From NCBI GenBank assembly GCA_018399535.1, contig JAGYOR010000009.1, positions 1-32,960 on the forward strand: a stretch of DNA of 32,960 nucleotides, written 5' to 3'. Below the pieces are notes generated by a model. It worked only from the letters and a program-made list of their open reading frames with translations, did no database searches and was not told where the DNA came from. The position numbers and the translations under genes were made by a program. Origin of the DNA: Deltaproteobacteria bacterium (GTDB taxonomy: Bacteria; Desulfobacterota; Syntrophia; Syntrophales; UBA2210). Within the stretch, counting starts at the first letter, position 1, and each line of letters begins with the position of its first letter. Shown here piece after piece: positions 1-7,549 of this stretch.

Positions 1-533
1 GAACGAACCAGATTCAGTCCCTTGACCTGGTGGGCAGGAAACTGGGACAGAACAAGGGAGCCAACTTCATGAATCTTATGGCGGATATTGCCGGGACCAT
101 GGATGAAGCCGACGGAATAGAGGAGCTGAAAGAATCGGTAAGTAAACTGCGGGAAGCCCACGAAGCGATAGGGGAGATCCCCGGGGTATTCGTCGAATTT
201 GCCAGTGCCGGCAACCCGGTTGTCATGCTTCAGAACGCGGAGCCGTTTCTGGCTCTCATGGGCGATCTTATGAGCGGCTGGTTGCTCATTCAGGGAGCTG
301 CCATCGCCTTGAAGAAACTCGATGCACTGTATTCCGAAGCAGGAGCTGACACGGAAGAAAAGCAGAAAAAACTCGCCGAAGAAAACGCGGACGTGGCTTT
401 CTACCGTGGAAAAGTCGCATCGGCCAGGTTTTTTGCCACGGAAATTCTTTCCACGGTCAAGGCGCGTTGCGCCGTGATCAAGAAGGGAGAAACAACTGCT
501 TTTGACGTAAATGATGAATCTTTTGCATGCTAG
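1..533 (+). CDS. Acyl-CoA dehydrogenase, C-terminal part (5' truncated by window edge)
   Basis: The frame is open from base 3 to the TAG at 531-533 and has no start inside the window, so this is the 3' end of a gene. Its first residues, TNQIQSLDLVGRKL, line up with TNTIQALDLVFRKL, which directly follows the catalytic YEG motif in the dehydrogenase at 1969-3825. The similarity continues to the end (EAGADTEEKQ, DVAFYRGKVASA, DESFAC). The visible part is therefore the C-terminal helical domain typical of the roughly 600-residue acyl-CoA dehydrogenases, which oxidise acyl-CoA to enoyl-CoA with FAD. A GTG at 30 gives an ORF call but is internal to the domain and should not be taken as the start. 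A thiolase follows after 170 bases, suggesting one beta-oxidation operon. Chain-length specificity cannot be read from this piece. Confidence 0.9.
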   Translation, partial: TNQIQSLDLVGRKLGQNKGANFMNLMADIAGTMDEADGIEELKESVSKLREAHEAIGEIPGVFVEFASAGNPVVMLQNAEPFLALMGDLMSGWLLIQGAAIALKKLDALYSEAGADTEEKQKKLAEENADVAFYRGKVASARFFATEILSTVKARCAVIKKGETTAFDVNDESFAC

Positions 534-703
534 GAGCAGGCAATCTCGGTGGAAGGAGAGATTCGAAACAGGAAGCGTGACCGCTCCGGAGCGGGGAACA
601 GGGCAGGATGTTGAATAGATGGTGTCCGCCGGCGCGGTTCATGGTTGATTTCCTTGGCCGACAGAAAAAAGTGCTCAAAAAATAAAAAAACGGAGGTAGG
701 GTT

Positions 704-1882
704 ATGAAGGAATGCGTTGTTGTTGACGGTATCAGAACCGCTAATGTACGTGCGCACAAGGAGAAGGGCTGGTTCAGGAATTTGCGGCCCGATGAATACC
801 TGATCAAGATCTATGAAGAACTCTTCAAGCGGAATTCCAAGATAGACCCCGAACAGGTGGATGCCGTCTTCTGCGGTACGGCGAACCAGTCAGGCATGCA
901 GAATGACATAGCCAGACTCGCCTGGCTTGCCGGCGGTTTTCCGGAATCCGTACCGACGAACGGTATCGGCCAGCAGTGTCCCTCGGGAATGTCGGCCACG
1001 GAGCACGCGGCCAGGGCCATCATGTGCGGCGAAGGCGACATCTTCATCGCTTCCGGCGCGGAAGACATGCAGAAGGTCCCCATGTCCTTCGCGATTGATT
1101 TTCCTCCCCGGTTGATGGAACGGTACAAATTCGAGGATATTCCCATGGGTGCGACCGCCGAAAAGGTGGCCGAGCTTTACAATGTAAAACGGGAAGACAT
1201 GGAACTCATGGCCTACTGGAGCCACAAGAAGGCAGCGGCCGCGCGTGATGCCGGTAAATTCGCAAACGAAATTATTCCTGTCGAAGGCCACAAGGAAGAC
1301 GGGACGCCGTTCATGGTCGACCGTGACCAGTGGATCAGGGAAGAAATTTCGCTCGAGCAGATGGCTGCCATGAAATCGCCTTTCAAGGAAAACGGCGTGG
1401 TGTCGGCGGCCGTTTCCTCGCCACTGACGGCAGGGGCATGCGCGTTGCTGCTCATGAGCCGCGAAAAGGCCGATGAACTCGGATACGACTACCACATCAA
1501 GTACGCGGGCGGCGCCATGGCCGGTTGCGATCCCACGGTCATGGGCATCGGTCCTCTGTATGCCGCCCAAAAGCTTCTGAAACTGACCGGAAAAACCGTC
1601 AAAGACATCGACGTATGGGAACTCAACGAGGCCTTCGGCAGCCAGTCGCTGGCAGTTCTTCGTGAACTGGGTATCGCCGAAAACGCGCCCTTTGACAACG
1701 TCAATGTATGGGGCGGCGCGCTGGCGCTGGGTCATCCTCTGGGAGAGTCGGGCGCCCGTATTATCGTGACGTTGAACAACATCATGAAAACGGATTACAA
1801 GGACGCCAAGTACGGCGTTGCCATGCTGTGCGGCGGTTTCGGAAACGCCAATGCCTCGCTGTGGGAGAAAGTTGAAAAGTAG
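704..1882 (+). CDS. Thiolase / acetyl-CoA acyltransferase
   Basis: This 392-residue protein has the usual length of a thiolase. The enzyme performs the last step of beta-oxidation (3-ketoacyl-CoA + CoA to acyl-CoA + acetyl-CoA) or the reverse condensation. The nucleophilic cysteine is C92 in GQQCPSGMSA. The second-half signature NEAF lies at 308-311, the catalytic histidine at H344 (GHPLGESGARI), and the general acid/base cysteine at C376 in LCGGFGNA, where many thiolases read CGGGG. A strong Shine-Dalgarno sequence (GGAGGT) precedes the ATG by a few bases. It lies between two paralogous acyl-CoA dehydrogenases on the same strand, which favours a degradative role. No hydratase or 3-hydroxyacyl-CoA dehydrogenase is visible here. 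fadA and atoB types cannot be separated by eye, so no symbol is given. Confidence 0.93.
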   Translation: MKECVVVDGIRTANVRAHKEKGWFRNLRPDEYLIKIYEELFKRNSKIDPEQVDAVFCGTANQSGMQNDIARLAWLAGGFPESVPTNGIGQQCPSGMSATEHAARAIMCGEGDIFIASGAEDMQKVPMSFAIDFPPRLMERYKFEDIPMGATAEKVAELYNVKREDMELMAYWSHKKAAAARDAGKFANEIIPVEGHKEDGTPFMVDRDQWIREEISLEQMAAMKSPFKENGVVSAAVSSPLTAGACALLLMSREKADELGYDYHIKYAGGAMAGCDPTVMGIGPLYAAQKLLKLTGKTVKDIDVWELNEAFGSQSLAVLRELGIAENAPFDNVNVWGGALALGHPLGESGARIIVTLNNIMKTDYKDAKYGVAMLCGGFGNANASLWEKVEK

Positions 1883-1899
1883 CGGAGGGAAAAGGGCGA

Positions 1900-1923
1900 C
1901 AGGGAGGAAGTAATTCCTCCCTG
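1900..1923 (+). other. Perfect 10-bp stem-loop between thiolase and dehydrogenase genes
   Basis: Bases 1900-1909 and 1914-1923 are exact reverse complements around a GTAA tetraloop. The sequence after the stem is only mildly T-rich (gcgcctctttc), so it is not a textbook terminator. It sits 17 bases after the thiolase stop and 45 before the next ATG. It may be a partial terminator or a processing/stability hairpin that sets the ratio of the two mRNAs. Confidence 0.55.
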
Positions 1924-1968
1924 CGCCTCTTTCAGTTTACAATACAGGCAGGAAAGGCAGGGATAGTT

Positions 1969-3825
1969 ATGAGTAATTTGCTTGTCAATACTCGAGATCA
2001 ACGCTTTGTGCTCTACGAGCAGATCGGCGTCGAGAAATTGTTCGCGTATCCGAAATACGCCGATTTTTCCATAGACATGGTCGACATGGTGCTCAACGAG
2101 GCGGAAAAGTTCGCCGTCGAAGAGATCATGCCGACTTACGAAACGGCCGACAAGGAAGACCCGGCCGTTTTCAAGGACGGCGACGGTCACGCGCCGAAAT
2201 GTTTCCACGAGCCATTCAAAAAGATTCGTGAAGCAGGATGGTTCGCTCCCACTTTCCCCGTCGAGTATGGCGGACAGGGAATGCCCAGGACGCTTCACTC
2301 GAGCATCAGCGAGATGTTCGGAGCGGCCAACTACGCATTCATGATGTACGTGGGTCTCACGGTGGGTGCAGCCGGCCTTATCCTTGAATACGGGACGGAA
2401 GAACAGATCAATAAGTACGTATACAAGATGTGCGAAGGCATCTGGGCGGGTACCATGTGTCTCACCGAGCCGGGCGCCGGAAGTGATGTCGGTGCATCGC
2501 GGGCTTCCGCAAAAAGACTGCCGGACGGCACTTACAGCATCACGGGAACGAAGTGCTTCATTTCTTCGGGGGATCATGATTTGACGGAAAACATCGTTCA
2601 TCCCGTCCTGGCCCGGATCGAGGGTGATCCTCCCGGAACCAAAGGCATATCCATTTTTATTGTTCCCAAGTACCGGGTCAATGACGACGGCAGCCTGGGC
2701 GAGTTCAACGACGTGGTCACGGGCAACCTCGAACACAAGATGGGTATCAAGGGTTCCGCCACGGCGACGCTCAACTTCGGTGAGAACGGCAATTGTATAG
2801 GCGAACTGCTCGGCGAAGAACGCCAGGGCATGAAAATTATGTTCAAGATGATGAACGAGGCACGTCTCGGTACGGGCATGCAGGGCCTCGATCACGGTTC
2901 CGCCGCGCTCGAACACTCCATTCAGTACAGCAAGGAACGTATTCAAAGCAGGAACATGCTGTCCGGTTCACCCGAGGGTGTTCCCATCATCAACCATCCT
3001 GATATCCGCCGTTCGCTGATGTGGATGAAATCCCACGTGGAAGGCATGCGTTCCATGAACTACTGGACGGGCTATTGCATCGACATGTCGGAGATCGCGG
3101 AAACGGAAGAGGAACGGGAACGGTGGAAGGGATTTGTCGATATCACCACTCCCGTTATCAAGGCGTATTGTTCCGACAAGGGCGTGGAGATCTGTGGTCT
3201 TGCCATGGATGTTTACGGCGGATACGGTTACTGCCAGGAATATCCTGTGGAGCAGTACATGCGCGACGCGAAGATCGCTACTATTTACGAAGGCACAAAC
3301 ACCATTCAGGCGCTCGACCTTGTTTTCCGAAAACTGGCACAACGCAAGGGCCAGGACGCCATGAACCTCTTCAGCGAGATGAACGCGACGGTCGAGCAGT
3401 GCAAGGCAATCGACGCCCTCAAGGGATCGGCCGAGTTTTACGCGCAGTCAGTCAACGCCCTGGGCGATATGTTCATGCAGATCGGCACCTGGCTGAAGGA
3501 CGGTGAATTTGTTCTTCCTCTGACAAACGTCAGGGTTTTCCTCATGATCATGGGCGACGTTGTTACCGGCTGGAGACTGATGGACGCCGCGGTGATCGCG
3601 TCAAGGAAACTGGACGAGCTCTTTAAGGAAGCCGGTGCTGATACGCCGGAAAAACAGATTGAGCTTGGGAAAAACGACACCGATGTCGCATTTTACATGG
3701 GCAAGGTGGCGTCGGCGAAATACTTCGCCGCCAATATCCTGACGACGGTTGAAGCGCGTTGCAAGGCCCTCAAGGTGGGCGACAAAACACCCACGGAGAT
3801 TATAGATGAATCCTTTACCATATGA
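1969..3825 (+). CDS. Acyl-CoA dehydrogenase, long form with C-terminal extension
   Basis: This 618-residue flavoprotein is of the long acyl-CoA dehydrogenase type (about 600 rather than about 380 residues) and introduces the alpha-beta double bond in beta-oxidation. Visible signatures are the FAD/substrate segment MCLTEPGAGSDVG at about 163-175, the GTKCFISSG strand at 193-201, HKMGIKGSATA at 256-266, and the catalytic base E441 in IYEGTNTIQ. Residues from about 470 to 618 form the extra helical domain shared with the partial gene at 1-533. Electrons would pass to ETF, which is not encoded here. The ATG at 1969 follows ggcagggatagtt, a moderate ribosome site. A rho-independent terminator begins 33 bases after the stop, so this gene probably ends the operon. 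Confidence 0.94.
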   Translation: MSNLLVNTRDQRFVLYEQIGVEKLFAYPKYADFSIDMVDMVLNEAEKFAVEEIMPTYETADKEDPAVFKDGDGHAPKCFHEPFKKIREAGWFAPTFPVEYGGQGMPRTLHSSISEMFGAANYAFMMYVGLTVGAAGLILEYGTEEQINKYVYKMCEGIWAGTMCLTEPGAGSDVGASRASAKRLPDGTYSITGTKCFISSGDHDLTENIVHPVLARIEGDPPGTKGISIFIVPKYRVNDDGSLGEFNDVVTGNLEHKMGIKGSATATLNFGENGNCIGELLGEERQGMKIMFKMMNEARLGTGMQGLDHGSAALEHSIQYSKERIQSRNMLSGSPEGVPIINHPDIRRSLMWMKSHVEGMRSMNYWTGYCIDMSEIAETEEERERWKGFVDITTPVIKAYCSDKGVEICGLAMDVYGGYGYCQEYPVEQYMRDAKIATIYEGTNTIQALDLVFRKLAQRKGQDAMNLFSEMNATVEQCKAIDALKGSAEFYAQSVNALGDMFMQIGTWLKDGEFVLPLTNVRVFLMIMGDVVTGWRLMDAAVIASRKLDELFKEAGADTPEKQIELGKNDTDVAFYMGKVASAKYFAANILTTVEARCKALKVGDKTPTEIIDESFTI

Positions 3826-3857
3826 TGAGGGATCTCAATTGAAGCCTTAAGTGTGAG

Positions 3858-3894
3858 GGAGCGGGGGATTCGCCGGAATGCCCCGCTCCTTTTT
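3858..3894 (+). terminator. Rho-independent terminator of the beta-oxidation cluster
   Basis: A 9-bp perfect stem (3858-3866 with 3881-3889) continues, after one G/G mismatch, as ATTC/GAAT (3868-3871 with 3876-3879) closing a GCCG loop. Five T residues follow (3890-3894). It lies just after the dehydrogenase stop at 3825. It also covers a GTG at 3853 that could be mistaken for the start of the next gene. Confidence 0.88.
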
Positions 3895-3924
3895 GCATGG
3901 CGTCACGGCCGGAGGATGAAATTC

Positions 3925-4743
3925 GTGAGAATAGGCTTCGTGCAATATAATCCCCGTTTCGGGGAAGTGGATCACAACATCGAGACAGTTCTCGATCTGA
4001 TCGGGTCGGTCAGGGCTGATCTTCTGGTGCTGCCGGAACTGTGCATGACCGGGTATCTTATAACCTCCCGCGATGAAATTGCCGATCTCGCCGAAGAGAT
4101 ACCCGGAGGGAAAACCACGGAGGTCCTGTGCAGAACGGCGCGTGAACGATCATGCCACATCGTGGCCGGCCTTGCCGAGCGATCGGGCGACAATCTGTAC
4201 AACTCCGCCGTTCTGGTCGGTCCCGGCGGCTACATAGGGCATTACCGCAAGCTGCATCTCTTCTTCGAAGAGAAGTTGTGGTTCACCCCCGGCGACGGCG
4301 ACCTGCCTGTTTTTGACCTGGGCACGGCCCGAGTGGGGATCATGATCTGCTTCGACTGGATTTTTCCGGAGGTCATGCGGTCGCTCGCCCTGAAGGGCGC
4401 CCGGGTGGTATGCCATCCGGCCAACCTGGTGTTGCCTTTCTGCCAGGACGCCATGAAGACCCGGTGTCTCGAAAACCGCGTGTTCGCTGTTACGGCAAAT
4501 CGTACCGGCGTCGAAAAGCGAGACGGCAAGGTCTTGTCCTACACCGGCATGAGCCAGATTACGGGACCGGGAGGAGAAATCATTCATCGCTGCGGCGGCG
4601 AAGACGAGAGGGCCCTCGTCGTGGAGATCGATCCTGCTCGGGCCGATAACAAGGCCATTAACGAGTACAACGATCTTTTCCGCGACCGGCGGCCGGAATA
4701 TTACGCGATGCTCTCAAAAAAGAGATTAAATGAGAATGCTTGA
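3925..4743 (+). CDS. Carbon-nitrogen hydrolase (nitrilase superfamily)
   Basis: The protein has 272 residues from the chosen GTG. It carries the Glu-Lys-Cys triad of the nitrilase/amidase superfamily: E38 in VLPELCMTGY, K109 in YRKLHLF and C142 in GIMICFDWIFPE. The family cleaves C-N bonds of amides, carbamoyl groups or nitriles; the substrate here is unknown, and omega-amidase or N-carbamoyl-amine hydrolase types are plausible. Start choice: an upstream in-frame GTG at 3853 lies next to the terminator stem, and the ATG at 3916 abuts GGAGG with no spacing. The GTG at 3925 has that GGAGG (3911-3915) nine bases upstream and begins the usual first strand, VRIGFVQYNPRFG. The stop is two bases from the decayed TOBE fragment on the other strand. 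Confidence 0.88.
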   Translation: MRIGFVQYNPRFGEVDHNIETVLDLIGSVRADLLVLPELCMTGYLITSRDEIADLAEEIPGGKTTEVLCRTARERSCHIVAGLAERSGDNLYNSAVLVGPGGYIGHYRKLHLFFEEKLWFTPGDGDLPVFDLGTARVGIMICFDWIFPEVMRSLALKGARVVCHPANLVLPFCQDAMKTRCLENRVFAVTANRTGVEKRDGKVLSYTGMSQITGPGGEIIHRCGGEDERALVVEIDPARADNKAINEYNDLFRDRRPEYYAMLSKKRLNENA

Positions 4744-4744
4744 A

Positions 4745-4990
4745 CCAGCCCAACCCGATGGATGATGCCCTGAATATGAGCCATACATCTTTTCCCGGAA
4801 GCAGGCCGAGTTGCCGCGCGTCCTGGCGGGGAATGCGGCGGGAAGGGGGAATGTTTCCCGCGATGACCTCCACTGTAATAACGTCGTGGGGAGCGTGACT
4901 GAGTAAATCGATCAGCCGCCGAATATCTTTTGACCCTGTCCGTTGTGACGGCCAGGCGGAGAGTGTTGTGTGTTGTGGCCTGCCATGCAT
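4745..4990 (-). pseudogene. Remnant of a molybdate/tungstate-type ABC ATPase C-terminal (TOBE) domain
   Basis: Read on the minus strand, this stretch gives a peptide resembling the regulatory C-terminus of ModC/WtpC-type importer ATPases. It has an RPQHTTLSAWPSQ segment (compare RPEDI.LS), then VITVEVIAGNIPPSRRIPR, LGLLPGKDVWLIFRASSI and little else. The order and spacing match a TOBE domain: a strand, then an LGL.PG turn, then the V.L.FRASS strand. There is no ATPase core upstream and no ribosome site before the ATG at 4990. The frame runs past the expected end into the nitrilase gene without stopping. These points suggest a degraded fragment rather than a working gene. The family reading is from pattern memory and is only moderately secure. 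Confidence 0.45.
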
Positions 4991-5026
4991 GAGCTGATTA
5001 TTTTCTGTCAAGAGCGCTGGTGAAAG

Positions 5027-5067
5027 AAAAAAGAGCGACAGGTTTTGGAAATTACACCCTGTCGCTC
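5027..5067 (-). terminator. Rho-independent terminator of the SDR gene
   Basis: On the minus strand, a perfect 10-bp stem (5058-5067 with 5033-5042) is followed directly by six T residues (plus-strand A at 5027-5032) and further T-rich sequence. It begins 37 bases after the SDR stop. Confidence 0.9.
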
Positions 5068-5103
5068 GAAGGATGCCGGACGTGATGGAAAGCCTTTTGA
5101 CTG

Positions 5104-5892
5104 TCAACGCTTCTCCAGGTAGGACGGTTCTCCGTGAACTCTGCCGCCATCGACGACGATGGTGGCGCCCGTGGTGTAACTGCCCGCGTCGGAGGCGAGA
5201 AAAAGAACGGCTCCCGTGATTTCCTCCGGTTCGCCCAGGCGCATGAGCGGAATCTGGGAAATCGCCGCTTCGCCCACTTCCGGATTTTTCCAGAGGGCTT
5301 CGCTGAGACGTGTCTTGATGATGCCCGGGGCGACGGCGTTGACCCGGATATTGAACTGTCCCCATTCCTTTGCCATGACCTCGGTGAGCATGATTACTCC
5401 CGCCTTGGTGACGCAGTAGGATCCAAGCTCTCCTGCGCGAAGCCCTCCGATTGAAGAAGTGTTAATAATACTGCCGCCGCCCTGTTTCTTCATCACCTTC
5501 GCCACGAACTGGCTGAGAAAGAAAAGGCCTTTCAGGTTCACGTTGAATGTGATGTCCCAGGTCTTCTCATCCTGCTCCATAAGGGGTCCATAATAGGGGT
5601 TGGTGCCGGCGTTGTTCATCAGAATGTCGATACGGCCGAACCTTTCCACAACCTGGTCGACAAGAGCCTTTGAATCTTCGATCTTTGCCATGTGTGAGGC
5701 TATTGCCGCTCCCCTGACGCCCCTGGCTTTGATTTCCTCGGCCACCGGTTCCAGGTCGGCGATTTTCCTGCTGCTTACGATCACCTCGGCGCCCGCATCG
5801 GCCATAGCCAGGGCGCAGGCCCTCCCGATTCCTCGGCTTCCGCCGGTAACGAGGGCGACTTTGCCTTCCAGGGAAAATTGTGATGTGTTCAT
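5104..5892 (-). CDS. SDR-family oxidoreductase (FabG-like)
   Basis: This is a 262-residue classical short-chain dehydrogenase/reductase. The NAD(P)-binding motif TGGSRGIG lies at 16-23, NNAG at 93-96, the catalytic serine in NTSSIGG (146/147), and Y159 and K163 in the YCVTK motif. The C-terminus, TGATIVVDGG, is typical of the 3-oxoacyl-reductase-like branch. The substrate is undetermined; the nearby acyl-CoA genes make a 3-hydroxyacyl substrate possible, but they are on the other strand. An open frame extends upstream to 6024. The ATG at 5892 is chosen because AAAGGA precedes it at a good distance and the Rossmann fold starts about 10 residues later. A strong terminator follows. Confidence 0.92.
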   Translation of the reverse strand: MNTSQFSLEGKVALVTGGSRGIGRACALAMADAGAEVIVSSRKIADLEPVAEEIKARGVRGAAIASHMAKIEDSKALVDQVVERFGRIDILMNNAGTNPYYGPLMEQDEKTWDITFNVNLKGLFFLSQFVAKVMKKQGGGSIINTSSIGGLRAGELGSYCVTKAGVIMLTEVMAKEWGQFNIRVNAVAPGIIKTRLSEALWKNPEVGEAAISQIPLMRLGEPEEITGAVLFLASDAGSYTTGATIVVDGGRVHGEPSYLEKR

Positions 5893-6024
5893 GAGAATTC
5901 CGTCCTTTCTCGTATAATTATCTGCGTTTCCCGGCGGTAACCATACTCGTGGAGTTGCCCCGGCCGCAATGATTTTTGCTGTCGGCTGCTCCGGCGGGTA
6001 TTCTGAATAGTGTTCACGAGACAA

Positions 6025-7542
6025 TCAATGCATGGGAATGATTTCGTAATTATCCTGGTAAAAGCTGTTATCCGTTTGAACAATAATTTTTTTTCCGTAT
6101 TTCTGTTCCAGCTTGTCCAGGAGTTTCTGCTGGTCCTCCTGGAGCAGTTTCGCCACGTCGGGATGAAGCAGTACGCAGATGGAGTGGGCCATGTTTCGAA
6201 TCAGGTGCCGTTCGAGCTCCCGCAAAATCTCATAATATACCGTCGCTTTCGACTTGACGATGCCTCGTCCGCCGCAATAAGGGCATGATTCGCACATGAT
6301 TTTCGACAGGCTTCGCCGACGGCGCTGGCGGGTCATTTCGATGAGGCCCAGTTCCGAAATCTTGTGGATGCTCGTTTTGCTGCGATCCTTCTGCAGCTCC
6401 GCCGCAAGGGCGTTATAAACGAGTTCCCGGTTCCCCTCGATTTCCATGTCGATAAAATCGATAATAATAATGCCGCCGATATTCCTGACCCGGAGCTGGT
6501 GAGCGATCTCCTTGACCGCTTCAAGGTTCGTCTTCAATATCGTGTCCTCAAGGTTCCGTTTTCCAACGTATTTTCCCGTATTCACGTCGATAGAGCAGAG
6601 GGCTTCTGTTTCTTCGATGACGATGAAACCGCCGGATTTGAGCCATACTTTTTTGTTAAAGAGTTTTTCAACATCAACCTCGATACCGAAATGGTCGAAT
6701 ATCGGTTCCCGCTCCTCGTAGAGTTCCAGGTTATAGGACACGTTCGGCATGAGGTACTGCATGAATTCGTTCGCTTTTTCAAATTCGACGCTCGAATCAA
6801 CAACGATGCGGTCCATGTCCTCCGTGTACAGGTCGCGTATGGCCCGAAGCGTTATGCTCAGTTCCTTGTGCACCAGGCCCGGCACGCCGACCCCGGACTG
6901 CTTGTCCTTGATGGTTCCCCAGAGCCTCATCAGGTAATCCACGTCTTTTTCGATTTCATCCCGGCACCGGCCCTCGCTGACGGTCCGGGCGATGAAACCA
7001 AAATCGGGTGGACATATCTCTTCGATTATGGTGCGAAGACGCTCCCGTTCTGTCTCATCGGTAATCTTTCGTGATATGCCGATATGGTGGGCGGACGGCA
7101 TGGCGACCAGGTTCCTGCCGGGGAGTGACACGTGTGTGGTAACGCGCGCGCCCTTGGAACCGAGCGGTTCTTTCGATGCCTGGACGAGCAGTTCCTGGCC
7201 TTCCTGCAGGATGTCTTCGATTGAATGATTCATGGTTTGCCCGTCCGTACCGTTAATGCCCGGGTCATCGCCGTTGTCGATGTTGATTCCCGATGTAAAG
7301 TCGATGCCGCGCCCGTCATAGAAGGCATCGGCTACGTACAGAAAGGCGGTTCTGTCAAGACCCACGTCCACGAAAGCTGCCTGCATCCCGGGGAGAACGC
7401 GGACAACCTTGCCCATATAGATGTTTCCGGCAATCGAACGTTCATCCCATCGCTCCACGTAAAGATTCGTCAGCGTCCCGTTGTCGACGATGGCGATCCT
7501 CGTTTCATACTCGTTGCAGTTGAAGATCATTTCTTTCGCCAT
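6025..7542 (-). CDS. rng: Ribonuclease G (RNase E/G family)
   Basis: This 505-residue endoribonuclease takes part in rRNA maturation and mRNA decay in the cytoplasm. An S1-like RNA-binding region lies at about 38-125 (GNIYMGKVVRVLPGMQAAFVDVG), with a low-complexity Gly/Asp insertion at about 78-105. The catalytic magnesium ligands are D319 (CSIDVNTG) and D362 (IIIDFIDME), 43 residues apart as in E. coli RNase E (D303/D346). The zinc-link cysteines C420 and C423 in CPYCGGRG are also at the expected distance. It lacks the long C-terminal scaffold of RNase E, hence the RNase G call. It starts 7 bases after the stop of the radical SAM gene, so the two are probably co-transcribed. Its ribosome site (GGGTGA) is weak, in keeping with coupling. 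Confidence 0.95.
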   Translation of the reverse strand: MAKEMIFNCNEYETRIAIVDNGTLTNLYVERWDERSIAGNIYMGKVVRVLPGMQAAFVDVGLDRTAFLYVADAFYDGRGIDFTSGINIDNGDDPGINGTDGQTMNHSIEDILQEGQELLVQASKEPLGSKGARVTTHVSLPGRNLVAMPSAHHIGISRKITDETERERLRTIIEEICPPDFGFIARTVSEGRCRDEIEKDVDYLMRLWGTIKDKQSGVGVPGLVHKELSITLRAIRDLYTEDMDRIVVDSSVEFEKANEFMQYLMPNVSYNLELYEEREPIFDHFGIEVDVEKLFNKKVWLKSGGFIVIEETEALCSIDVNTGKYVGKRNLEDTILKTNLEAVKEIAHQLRVRNIGGIIIIDFIDMEIEGNRELVYNALAAELQKDRSKTSIHKISELGLIEMTRQRRRRSLSKIMCESCPYCGGRGIVKSKATVYYEILRELERHLIRNMAHSICVLLHPDVAKLLQEDQQKLLDKLEQKYGKKIIVQTDNSFYQDNYEIIPMH

Positions 7543-7549
7543 ACTGCGT

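Noticed and set aside
581-594. 14-base palindrome CCGCTCCGGAGCGG after the partial dehydrogenase
   Set aside because: It leaves little loop and has no T tract, so neither a terminator nor an operator is supported.
1795-2946. Long minus-strand open frame (383 codons) opposite the second dehydrogenase
   Set aside because: It is antisense to a gene with clear family motifs, and its translation shows no domain. It is a codon-bias shadow, as is the frame at 890-1735.
5893-6024. Longer N-terminus for the first SDR
   Set aside because: The residues before the ATG at 5892 have no SDR character, and that ATG has a good ribosome site.
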